From: Yponomeuta sedellus
Lineage: Eukaryota > Arthropoda > Insecta > Lepidoptera > Yponomeutidae
Direction of reading: 5' to 3'
Length of the DNA stretch: 64,000 nt
Assembly (NCBI GenBank): GCA_934045075.1
Contig: OW203724.1
Location: 1,356,501 to 1,420,500, forward strand
This document shows, piece after piece, positions 23,601 through 30,118 of the stretch. Under the pieces are notes generated by a model. That model had not been told where the DNA came from. It made no database searches and was given only the letters and a program-made list of their open reading frames with translations. The number at the start of each line of letters is the position of its first letter. Position 1 is the first letter of the stretch. The position numbers were made by a program, and so were the translations under genes.

Positions 23601-26600
23601 AAAAATTACAATTATAGAATAGAATAGAAAAACATTTATAAAAATACCACAACACACATAAAAACTTAAAAATAATAACATGGCCAGTAAAAGAACACAC
23701 TTAAGGTAAGAAATACCAATAATTACAGTAATTTAATAAAGTAAATGCATACAGACAAAGTGAGCTTAGCTGGTGGAGGAGCTGTGTGTCATGGTACCAG
23801 AAAAGGTTCTAGACTCAGCATATGTCCCAGGTTGTCAGTGGACAACCAGTGACGCTGGTATTCCGCTAGAACCTGCTTAAGTGACGTACGAACAATCAAC
23901 GCAAGCATTTGTAATAGAGAACCAAAAATACCTGTCTACGTTAAAGCAGTGTTGAAATTTATAAATGTATGGTAAATTGGTAGCACGATAGATTATAGTT
24001 CTTAAGAATGAAATAGACAATAAATTATTTCGTTATTATTATATGGGACAACAAGTCAGGAAATAGGACACAGGTTAATTGTTTCATATAGAGAAAGTCG
24101 AGCGTTGTGATGAGAGTGTTTTCAGCGCAGGGGATAAATAAATTAAATCAGGTGAGACAAGTGTTATTGGAGCGCACTGGGTGTATTTCTTTTTTACTTG
24201 TTTTGACTTTGTTTATCGTTAATTTAAAATTGTTATCTTATGTCACCTTATTTTTTTGTATGGACAATAAGCATTCTTTTAGTTTTAATTTAAATGTGTA
24301 AATAGATTTTATATTTCTGAAAGGCGGAGGGATATTGTTCCAGTATTTGGAAGCTGCGTATCTAAAGCTTCCACGAAAAGCGATAGTTTTATGAGAAGGA
24401 CAGAGAATATAACACATTCTACGTTGACTATATGCAGAAGATAAAGAGTCCGTGGACCACTTGAGTTTGTCGTACAAATACTTGGGGTAACCCGACTTGA
24501 CAACGCCAAAAAGTAAACAGGCCAGGTGGTAATTGCGTCTACCATCCATGTTTAGGATACCTGCGCTATTAAGAAAAGGCGTGACGTGAGATCGAGGCGG
24601 TATAGTAAAGCAGTAACTCGCGCAAGCATTCTGTACGCGCTGAGTGAGGCGATGCGTCTGAGCATAGAGACAGGGACTATAAACAGCAATGCAGTAGTTA
24701 AATTATGGTAAAACTGAGACGTAAACGGGTTTATAACATATTATGTACTCATAGAGACCCTTTTAGTTACGGTCTATGTAGAAAGTACTAGTTTTATAAT
24801 ATTCTTGGTATTCTGGTTTCAAATATGTCCATGTCCTGTAGATCCTTATACTTCTCTTTAGTTTATAATGGTCCCAAGTTTTCTGGTCTGTGACATAAAT
24901 ATGGATTTCTAACTGAAGGTTTTAATAGTTTCTAAGTAGACCAGAGCTGCATGATATGAGATTTGCGAACTCTTTCACAAACTTCCACGCTGTTGGCAGA
25001 TATACCTTACAACCTTTTTTCTCTTTTCCACTAGAGCAAAATCCCTGTCCCAGGGAATAAAACTCCGCAGAAGTAAAATACTTCCAACGCATGACAAAGT
25101 TAATGACACTAAGCATTCTCCATTTATTACTTTGTCCTACGCAGCGGTCACTCCACACGATAAGTTTTCATTCCTCATTGTCTTGTAATTGCTTATGCTC
25201 TCTGAAGCACAATTCCACAGAACTGCGATCCCCAACCCGCATGCCCAGCGTGGGGATTATGGGCATTACCCCCTATGATAGCACAAGTGGCGCTCTTTAG
25301 GGGAGGGCTATGTCCAGTAGTGGACTAGTAAAGCCTGATGATGATCCTAAATGTGTTTTAGAATGTGCACTATGCTATCTGTGCACATCCTTGCTTAGCT
25401 ATAGTTTCGTTCCATAAGTACATATTTACATCAGCTTTACCCATATCATGGAAAGCAAAGTTATAATTCGAAGTTGACGCTGATAAAAAATAAACCTGTG
25501 GCAGATCGACTGTCAATACAATATTTTTATCAACCTAAGCTGTATCGGTATCTGTTTTCAGCGAAGCATATTGTATGCACCTTCAGCCCTACGATGATGA
25601 ATTTCACTCTCTATCATGATCTTCTTTTTCTCTTCCTCACTGTCTGCAGCTATGAATTTATTGTAATTTTTGTCACACTCTTTGCATGTATCGGACCGTG
25701 GGAAACCAAACCTCCTGTTGAATTCTTTGAAGATTAAACGGTAAAGGTATTTTTTTTTTACATACAAGCACATACATTGCTTCTGGCCCCACACTAGGAT
25801 ACCCTGTGTCGTGGGAACCAGAAACAACGACATCACAAACATGTAAACATCCAAGACCTGGGCTTTTTTTTCGTTCCCAGCCGGGATTCGAACCCGGGAC
25901 CTCTTGCATGGTAGGCAGACGCGCTACCGCTACGCCACAGAGGCCGTCAACATTTTTTAACAGCAACGTCTGGATTTTCTCTCTTAAAAATGCGAAACAT
26001 TCTGGATAAAGTCAAGTCTGGAGACAGACACATTTTTCATTATTTGACCTTGAATAGTGGCTTTCTTGTTAAGGGAAAGATCTTGTATTGTTTTTTAATC
26101 CTCTCTTTTATGTCTTGAGTTATCACAGCTGGCCTATTATTATGCTTTCTGCGATCATCAGTTGGAAGAAAATCACCCTGCTTGAGTTTAGTTTGCAGTA
26201 CCTTTTGATAGGGCAAATATGTCACTAAAGGTTTTCTTGCAAATTTTCAGTTTGTGTTTAACTATGGTGTAATCAAAGATCGGTTGGTTTATTTACGTAT
26301 CTGAAGGTATGGTCCTTTTGGGTCGTCTGGCAGATATACATTTAGCTAGATAGCGTGGTTAATCGTTGTAGGTCAGGGCATAAAACTCTCGGAGTAATTT
26401 CAACTTTTCTTCGTAGTTTAACTTAGCACCGTCTTCATTACTGCATACTTTGAAATTTAAAATGAAATTTAAAAAAAACCATAATTAATTCTTATCTAAT
26501 TTTAGTTAAAAACAAATAAAAAATGCTTTGACATTAATTTTGGAAGTTTGTATTGAATATACCCTTTTACGACTCACCTGTTCTGACAGTTTTTTGGGTG

Positions 26601-27882
26601 GTTTCTCAACAACTTTCCGTGTTTTATAAGCTTTGACACTTCTTCCTGACATCATCTTATCATCCATGAGGCCGAGCTTTCCTGTTTTTCCTTTATTTAA
26701 ATTTTTAGGTCTCCCGGTAGAAGTACCTACACCAAAATCAACGTCTGCCATTTTTAATAGACCTTTTTTCCGGGCACACGTTCTTTCTTTAAACCCTGTT
26801 TCTGGGAAGCTTATTTTATCATCAGGGCCGCTATTTTTAAAAAGTACCCACTATACTAATGCCCCAATTTATTAAACTTTGCCAGCCTAAATCTTGGAAA
26901 CGAAACTTAAGTTTATTTTAAGCAGGCAAGTAATTGTTATGGCTGCCTACTGTTTTAAAGTTACTGATATTCTCGTATATACTGGTTGTTAGTTTTTGAA
27001 CTAAAACTTTCGTAAGTACCTACTACACATTATTGGATTTTTGACAAAAAGCCTAGTAAGTTTGTCCGTTTACAATCTAGAGTGCTTAGTGCGAGTTTTT
27101 TAACTACTCGATCGCGTTAACGTAAACTCATATTTCTATGGCATCGAGGAAGCGCCACCTAGCGACAAGTATGGAAATTAAAATTGCTGAGTGCGAGTTG
27201 TAATGGTTTACGTTGAGAAGTGAACACGTTTACCAGCCAAAACACGAATAAACGCAAGTGCGAGTTGTACTGTGACAGCGTTTTGCCAGTTCGAACGGTT
27301 AACTTACTCATACTCACTACTCAATTCTCGATTAACGCGGTAGTAAAGTTATTCGATTGGATCTGTCAAACTCGCACTAAGCACTCTAGCAATAGGATGT
27401 CAGTTTATTATTATAGATTTCTTTACGAATCCCTACTGCCTCACTTATAAATGAATCTGATCACTCTTCTCTACAAGACGAAGATGGTCTCAACTCTCAA
27501 TGTGTGCAGCCCGACGCTTCAGTAACATGCCAAAGGGCATACTAATACTATGGAAGTTACTAAAATAAACATAGGCAGCTAAATGCAGTCAAACGCCTTC
27601 TCGCACTTTATTCTCACCTTGACGGCGTTCGGGACGGCGTTCAGTACGTAGCCGAAGGGTATGCCGAAGTAGCCGCTGCGGGCCTCATCCTCCCAGTCAA
27701 GAAGTAGAACGTTTCGCTTGCGCTTCGCAATGTAGGCGCTGAGCACGGCCGTGGTAGCGGGCCCAGCGACGCGCCCGCGGTACCCGAAAGTGTATATCAC
27801 CGTCGGCAGGCTTAGGTCCGCGCACGTGCTCAGGATAAGTTGCGGCTTATGGAGGGGCGTCACGACGTAGTCCCGCAGTGAG
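5544..27882 (-). CDS. Secreted-type lipase of the pancreatic lipase family (gene span, 5 exons, 5' incomplete)
   Basis: Predicted triacylglycerol/phospholipid esterase of the alpha/beta-hydrolase fold. Coding order on the - strand is 27882-27618, 16508-16360, 14073-13847, 7928-7769, 5682-5544. All junctions are GT-AG and keep phase, giving about 312 residues. The catalytic set is complete: nucleophile Ser in GHSLGAQ (exon 16360-16508), Asp in ITGLDPA (exon 13847-14073), His in LCSHDRSW (exon 7769-7928). NVLLLDW is the strand before the nucleophile elbow. These neutral-lipase proteins are usually 320-340 aa with a signal peptide, so only a short N-terminal part is missing; it must lie right of 27882. 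Introns 1 and 3 (11.1 and 5.9 kb) are filled with transposons. It is probably extracellular, but the signal peptide is not visible. The exact paralogue is not identifiable. Confidence 0.9.
5683..7768. other. Lipase intron 4
   Basis: 2.1 kb with no coding signal. It contains an inverted copy of the 14073-14338 MITE (about 6815-6964) and Helitron-like fragments on the - strand (about 7085-7145 and 7435-7555). Confidence 0.65.
7769..7928 (-). CDS. Lipase exon E4 with catalytic His
   Basis: The acceptor is cattccag at 7929-7936, not the nearer ctgcag six codons' worth of sense inward. Only this choice restores phase from exon 13847 (ends G|) and keeps [15 protein letters not shown] in frame. The His of CSH is the third triad residue. 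It ends ...LTNT with a split codon before GTAAGG, in phase with 5682. Confidence 0.9.
8140..8432 (+). mobile_element. 5S-rRNA-derived SINE, copy 1
   Basis: The head carries gagttaagcaagaaccgg (5S box-A-like) and ggtcaggtgcaggatgggtg (box-C-like), in the order and spacing of a 5S gene. A shared body follows (gttaagccatgtcaaaggcc, cccgtggtggagtatggcc). Its 3' tail is replaced by the Helitron fragment at 8433. Confidence 0.75.
8433..8597 (+). mobile_element. Helitron-like 3' fragment
   Basis: Shares about 150 bp with 46800-46966 (aaatctcgagagcagctgaa, gtacgRggatggttcttacg) and ends tcgctgggtcagctag|t, the CTAG-T terminus expected of a Helitron. Confidence 0.65.
8758..9037 (+). pseudogene. LINE reverse-transcriptase C-terminal fragment
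   Basis: Reads [14 protein letters not shown], a stop, then [20 protein letters not shown] and a Trp/Cys-containing tail to the stop at 9035-9037, followed by (tatg)n. The GHVxRM...GRPRxTYxD pattern is the end of RTE/jockey-type ORF2. It is 5'-truncated. Confidence 0.7.
9573..9845. repeat. Imperfect tandem duplication, about 148-bp period
   Basis: Two direct copies start near ttactttgttgaag (9569 and 9719) and share gtagtgagaacgacatac and agctcagatacaacactaat. The second copy leads straight into the mariner remnant, so the duplicated block is probably the mariner 5' end. Confidence 0.75.
9900..10673 (+). pseudogene. Dead mariner (irritans-like) transposase
   Basis: The N-terminal half (EVRAVIKYL..., TLKQF) ends at a stop at 10252-10254. 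The frame then resumes with [10 protein letters not shown] and [17 protein letters not shown], the first catalytic Asp region (GDETW in active relatives, here MDETW), then SPTPKKFR. The block that carries the second catalytic Asp is deleted, and the next Asp position reads LINYL. The HDNAPAH motif is frameshifted. Its loss of catalytic residues makes it inactive. Family assigned from motif order. Confidence 0.88.
11679..11910 (+). pseudogene. RTE-type LINE 3' end
   Basis: [19 protein letters not shown], then [14 protein letters not shown] residues in a shifted frame, then gggctatgtccagcagtgga and a gaagaagaag tail. Related 3' ends occur at 16080-16275 and 25268-25345. Confidence 0.75.
12138..12215 (-). 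repeat. tRNA-like SINE head
   Basis: On the - strand: A-box gtagcccagtgggtagaact and B-box ggttcgattcccac, separated by tRNA-like spacing. This matches the head of the SINE at 51750-52110. No CCA-ready acceptor stem is convincing, so it is a SINE head and not a tRNA gene. Confidence 0.6.
12590..13705 (+). repeat. Large tandem duplication, about 625-bp period
   Basis: Copy 1 (about 12590-13080) and copy 2 (about 13205-13705) share long blocks: gtgaaggaaaacatcgtgag, aagctgtcaggatggta, caccactggacgctgta-type sequence, agctttctaataatgggYaa, cgttacagaactaaagacca. The copies carry a SINE body. The duplication stops about 140 bp from lipase exon 13847-14073. Confidence 0.8.
13847..14073 (-). CDS. 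Lipase exon E3 with catalytic Asp
   Basis: Starts with G completing AG|G (Arg), then [14 protein letters not shown]. Asp of GLDPA is the second triad residue. VHSDPGGYG and [17 protein letters not shown] follow, both family hallmarks, then the donor GAAG|GTAAGG. The acceptor itself coincides with the terminus of a MITE (14073-14338). Confidence 0.92.
14073..14338. mobile_element. MITE abutting lipase exon E3
   Basis: 266 bp bounded by inverted cctgggagccaattctcac and ccagggagccgattctcgc. A second copy lies inverted at about 6815-6964 and matches over about 150 bp (ttggctgtcgctcgactttt, acgtagaattccaag) up to the same ggctcccagg end. On the gene strand the terminal cccagg supplies the AG of the 3' splice site. 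Confidence 0.75.
14345..14815 (-). repeat. Tandem array of three S1 tRNA-like units
   Basis: Three copies start near 14363, 14541 and 14716 (period about 178 bp). Each reads, on the - strand, tRNA-like A/B boxes, the atttttagcctctaaatagg body, tccttagcacgggatagtgc, then atgtaatcatgtggatac. The third is truncated in its A-box. This is true head-to-tail reiteration and not separate insertions. Confidence 0.85.
14816..16359. other. Lipase intron 2, remainder
   Basis: AT-rich with LINE/SINE scraps: a SINE-like tRNA head on the - strand near 15680-15760, a SINE body near 15845-15940, an RTE 3' end at 16080-16275 and (atct)n at 16317-16336. No coding exon was seen. Confidence 0.6.
16080..16275 (+). 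pseudogene. RTE-type LINE 3' end, second copy
   Basis: Same sequence as 11740-11910: gacgccctctaactaggtag, gagggctatgtccagcagtg, then gaagaagaagaag. 5'-truncated. Confidence 0.7.
16360..16508 (-). CDS. Lipase exon E2 with catalytic Ser
   Basis: Phase 0 start after aacactacag. [18 protein letters not shown] then [19 protein letters not shown]-x-S-x-G with the nucleophile Ser, and the helix that follows. It ends in a two-base split codon before GTAAAA, in phase with 14073. Confidence 0.92.
16570..16993. mobile_element. TA-flanked DNA element inside the SINE
   Basis: Terminal inverted repeats cagtctgttagcttttagaa, flanked by TA (16568-16569 and 16994-16995). No transposase inside. Mariner/Tc1-type by target. 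Confidence 0.85.
16667..16857. mobile_element. Foldback MITE inside the TA element
   Basis: 191 bp with two 75-bp arms (16667-16741 and 16783-16857) that are near-perfect inverted copies (ggaYctgtttcacaatc ends), 41-bp loop. TTA flanks both sides (16664-16666 and 16858-16860), as in Harbinger-type MITEs. Confidence 0.85.
17592..17880 (-). pseudogene. LINE ORF2 C-terminal fragment
   Basis: [20 protein letters not shown], then [19 protein letters not shown] and [15 protein letters not shown] to a stop, followed on this strand by a 3' UTR reading cccagcagtgggttgatgtg and a (gata)n tail at 17579-17594. The GHLARR...[10 protein letters not shown] pattern marks an RTE-clade or related LINE. 5'-truncated. 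Confidence 0.8.
19109..19156 (+). pseudogene. THAP-domain start fragment
   Basis: A 15-codon frame, [15 protein letters not shown], then stop. C-x-V-P-x-C-x-N-N-S is how THAP zinc fingers begin. A pogo-like element sits 25 bp downstream, so the rest is lost. It is probably from a P-element-like or THAP-containing transposon. Too short to name. Confidence 0.45.
19181..20474 (-). mobile_element. Internally deleted pogo/tigger-like DNA transposon
   Basis: 24-bp inverted ends starting aggtacatgagggtattaag, TA on both sides (19179-19180 and 20475-20476). On the - strand ATG at 19891 begins [19 protein letters not shown], a pipsqueak/CENP-B-type helix-turn-helix, ending at TGA 19670-19672. In the next frame WYCHVCEE and [15 protein letters not shown] form a CxxC/CxxC-W-Y-H-xx-C zinc finger to a stop near 19525. 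The DDE core is missing. The words aggcctta/taaggcct recur inside. Confidence 0.8.
20525..21062 (+). mobile_element. Nonautonomous DNA element, 538 bp
   Basis: Inverted ends caatgagacgagataaagaa on both sides. A 19-codon frame at 20881-20940 ([10 protein letters not shown]...) looks like the start of a lost transposase. No clear target duplication. Confidence 0.75.
21390..21822 (-). mobile_element. S1 retroposon with a perfect 98-bp inverted repeat
   Basis: A full-length S1 on the - strand (tRNA-like part about 21420-21495) whose tail region is repeated in inverted form. Arms 21612-21709 and 21725-21822 are identical reverse complements over 98 bp with a 15-bp spacer. Confidence 0.85.
22084..23428. 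mobile_element. CGGCC-word-rich element with short inverted ends
   Basis: Ends tagggtaRYttagYcgg inverted (22084 and 23428). Inside, ttttcggcca-like words occur about 15 times in both orientations, including pairs such as 22298-22350 and 22966-22985. No coding frame resembles a transposase. A 58-bp hairpin lies at 23109-23166. Confidence 0.65.
23613..24720 (-). pseudogene. LINE RT C-terminus and 3' UTR
   Basis: [37 protein letters not shown] and [19 protein letters not shown] then [10 protein letters not shown]: the post-RT end of a CR1/jockey-type ORF2, with frame breaks. The 3' end is an (attct)-like repeat at 23613-23630. Confidence 0.75.
24922..26751 (-). pseudogene. Degraded multi-part transposase-like gene
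   Basis: ATG at 26751 opens [20 protein letters not shown], which ends at a clean donor (CTGTTCTGA complement, GAACAG|GTGAG, about 26577). After stops and frameshifts come [30 protein letters not shown], then [16 protein letters not shown] with [12 protein letters not shown] (25558-25740), then [15 protein letters not shown] (about 25158). The order F-P-R-S-D-T-C-x-x-C-D, HH-x-x-AE, W/YSD-x-C-x-G-Q recurs in an arthropod transposase-like family that I do not name with confidence. A SINE (25752-25948) and an RTE tail (25268-25345) are inserted into it. Confidence 0.6.
25752..25948 (-). mobile_element. tRNA-derived SINE (S2), intact copy
   Basis: On the - strand: gcctctgtggcgtagcggta (A-box), gggttcgaatcccgg (B-box), then ggatgtttacatgtttgtga, gacacagggtatcctagtgt and an A tail. 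Flanked by attttttt-like duplicates. Confidence 0.85.
27080..27386 (+). mobile_element. 307-bp MITE, copy 1
   Basis: Inverted ends gagtgcttagtgcgagttt, TA on both sides. Internal gtgcgagttgta words are repeated. The second copy (49139-49445) has the same length in opposite orientation. Confidence 0.85.
27618..27882 (-). CDS. Lipase exon E1' (most upstream found)
   Basis: Starts after tgctttgcag with one base finishing a split codon: [19 protein letters not shown]... YTFGYRGRV... [11 protein letters not shown]... NAVK, then GTGAGA at phase 0. The YTFGYRGR segment stands where family members have the oxyanion-side HG(F/W) loop; here the usual HG is TF. The region before it (signal peptide) is missing. 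Confidence 0.88.
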
Positions 27883-27944
27883 CTGCAAAGCAAGATTGTT
27901 TTTGTGTCTAGCGGAATAGTATATTTCATTACAAGTGGGGAAAG

Positions 27945-28310
27945 GCTGTCATTGCAAAGAGTTCCGACAAATGTCTACCCGAGCCGAGGCGCAGCCGAAG
28001 GCGAGGGTTGACAGTCGGAACAAGTTGCAATGACGGTTCCGCACGTGTACTGAACGACTATTTTTAAAACAGTTGCGAAAAAAATAAGCAATTTAATAAT
28101 AGTTATTTGTTATACAAGAGTGCAAAGTTGCTTTTTAACCGCGTGTTCAATTTTGATGACCGAGCAAGCGAAGGATTCTAAAATTGAATCACGAGCGCAG
28201 CGAGTGATTTAAAATTAGAATCCTGAGCGTTAGCGAGGGAATCAAAAGAGCACGAGGTGAAAAATCTTTGCACTCGAGTACAACACGTAACTTTTCATTC
28301 ATTCAAACCG
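27945..28310. repeat. Palindromic-word repeat (GAGCG-AGCGAG type)
   Basis: Contains cgagcaagcgaagg, cgagcgcagcgagtga and ctgagcgttagcgagg between gattc/gaatc pairs (28140-28260), and ccgagccgaggcgcagccga (27981-28000). A similar block lies at 34070-34200. Function unknown; it is probably a foldback element. Confidence 0.55.
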
Positions 28311-28644
28311 TGGGGTACTCGTTGCTACCAGACGTTGACGTACCTGCTCCGTAAAGTAAATTAAAAAAATCGTGGTAAAAAGTGCTTATTCCCATACAAA
28401 ACCTTTATCACCGTAAAGCCAGCTCAAAGAACTCTTAAGACAATTAAAGTGATATGTGCAGTGATCAGTTACCAGTACGTATTTACCTGAATTGAGTAAA
28501 CAATCTTCACTTTACAAATTGTGACGGTGGGTGGTTCGAAAATAACTGGCAATCAAAGTGAATAAACTCAAGCTTGGAGGCACTCTAAAATTGCGATACA
28601 GCGCATACTGTTGACTATTTTTGCCACAGGTTTCAAGGTGGCTG

Positions 28645-28707
28645 TGGCTCGGTGGTTAAGCATTTCTCTGCCGACTCTCTGACAAAAAGTGACGCCGGTT
28701 CGCTTCC
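28645..28707 (+). promoter_or_regulatory. tRNA-like A/B box block before LINE ORF1
   Basis: tggctcggtggttaag (28645-28660) fits an A-box and ggttcgcttcc (28697-28707) fits a B-box, 41 bp apart. This could be an internal pol III promoter or the relic of a SINE joined to the LINE 5' end. Confidence 0.5.
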
Positions 28708-28747
28708 AACACAATTGTAACTTTTTTTTTTCTACTACTTTGCAAAA

Positions 28748-29824
28748 ATGCCATTACCTCGTGCAGCACTTTTAAAATGCGCTGGCTGCCTAAAGGACAT
28801 CACAAGTAATGACTATGTGACCTGCACCTTCGAAAACTGTCGAAAACCTTACCATAACGACATTTGCCTTGGAGGACCTATTCCAGATGAGGAAAACAAA
28901 CCCATCTGGATATGCCCAAAATGTAGGTGCGCAATGAAACGGACAGGGCCAAATTGTTCGACTCCAGTGCGCGCATTAGATTCTACAGATCACCTCAACA
29001 TCACTTTCCGAAAAAAAACTAATGCACCTTCCGAAGCAGAAACTTTAACTACTGAGATCAGAATGCTGAGAAGCGACTTGTCATCATTAAAGGATCAACT
29101 AAGTGCGATGGCCACTTCCCTAGAATCTTGCAACAAAAGACTAGATGACACAACAGCAAAACTAACCTTGTCGGATGAAAGGCTTCGAATCTTGGAAAAA
29201 CGGGAACAAGAAATAATTGTCCTAAAACATGAAGTTCAAGAACTACGGGAACAACTTAATTCTCAAGGCCAGCAGACACTAAAAAACGAAATAGAGATTT
29301 CAGGAATCTCGGAAACACCAAATGAAAGCCCGATTCACATAGCTCTTATAGCTGCCAAAAAAATTGGTGTAGAGCTGTCAGTCTGCGACATTGATTGGAT
29401 CGCCAGGGCCGGCCCCAAACGTCCACCGGTAACTGCGGCCTCAATTGCTGGAGGAAAAACTCCTGCAAAATTTCCTCGCCCTCTGGTTATGAGGCTCGTT
29501 CGAAGAACTAAAAGAGACGAGATCATGAAAGCTTATAAAAGTAGAAAAAACCTGAACTCCACTGATTTTGACCTTGGCGTCCCACCGCAACAGATCTATT
29601 TCAATGATAGGCTTACTAAAGAAAACAGGCTGTTGTTTCGCGATGCCCGCACCCGCGCCAAAGAGATTGGCTATAAGTTCTGCTGGACCAATAATGGCAA
29701 AATATGTATGCGACAGCGCGAAGGAGCTCCTGCTGTACAGATCAAATCGCGGGCCTTCCTGGAGGAAAAATTCGGACCTGACCTGGACTCAACGAATCCC
29801 ACTAATAATATCATGCCTAATTAA
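28748..29824 (+). CDS. LINE ORF1: PHD-like finger, coiled coil, FP-like domain
   Basis: 358 aa. Residues about 11-60 form a PHD-like Zn finger (C-x2-C, C-x4-C, YHNDIC, W-x-C-P-x-C). Residues about 90-175 are heptad-rich coiled coil (TEIRMLRSDL, LRILEKREQEI, EVQELREQLN). Residues about 178-345 match the FP/L1-ORF1-like domain (IEISGISE, DIDWIARAGP, RPLVMRLVRRTKRDE, YFNDRLTKENRLLF, KICMRQREG). Expected role: nucleic-acid binding and chaperone in the retrotransposon particle. ATG context aaaatgcc; no upstream in-frame ATG after the tRNA-like block. Confidence 0.9.
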   Translation: MPLPRAALLKCAGCLKDITSNDYVTCTFENCRKPYHNDICLGGPIPDEENKPIWICPKCRCAMKRTGPNCSTPVRALDSTDHLNITFRKKTNAPSEAETLTTEIRMLRSDLSSLKDQLSAMATSLESCNKRLDDTTAKLTLSDERLRILEKREQEIIVLKHEVQELREQLNSQGQQTLKNEIEISGISETPNESPIHIALIAAKKIGVELSVCDIDWIARAGPKRPPVTAASIAGGKTPAKFPRPLVMRLVRRTKRDEIMKAYKSRKNLNSTDFDLGVPPQQIYFNDRLTKENRLLFRDARTRAKEIGYKFCWTNNGKICMRQREGAPAVQIKSRAFLEEKFGPDLDSTNPTNNIMPN

Positions 29825-30118
29825 TATGTTCAAGGATGCCGAATCCACCACCATCTGTACAAATCTAATAAAACATCTACAATTACACAATCACACGCTA
29901 ACAACTTACACTTACAACACACAAAATTGCTACTCACCCCCACATCTATGTTACACAAACATCACCGACAGTAATTATTTCAATATACTCCCCCAACTCG
30001 TAATAAAAACATATTATTATGATCCTTTAAAAAGTCCCATCACTCGCGCAATTCCTGCATACACTATAACAATTGGCAGTATGTACTCTTACTTCTATTA
30101 TTATTATTATTATTTTAT

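Larger units (their letters stand above)
16996..27617. other. Lipase intron 1, remainder
   Basis: A very large intron holding LINE tails, pogo-like, foldback, CGGCC-rich and other elements (separate entries). Between them, 17880-19100 and 23430-23600 show nothing beyond AT-rich sequence and SINE scraps (a tRNA-like SINE on the - strand near 18630-18800). Confidence 0.65.
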
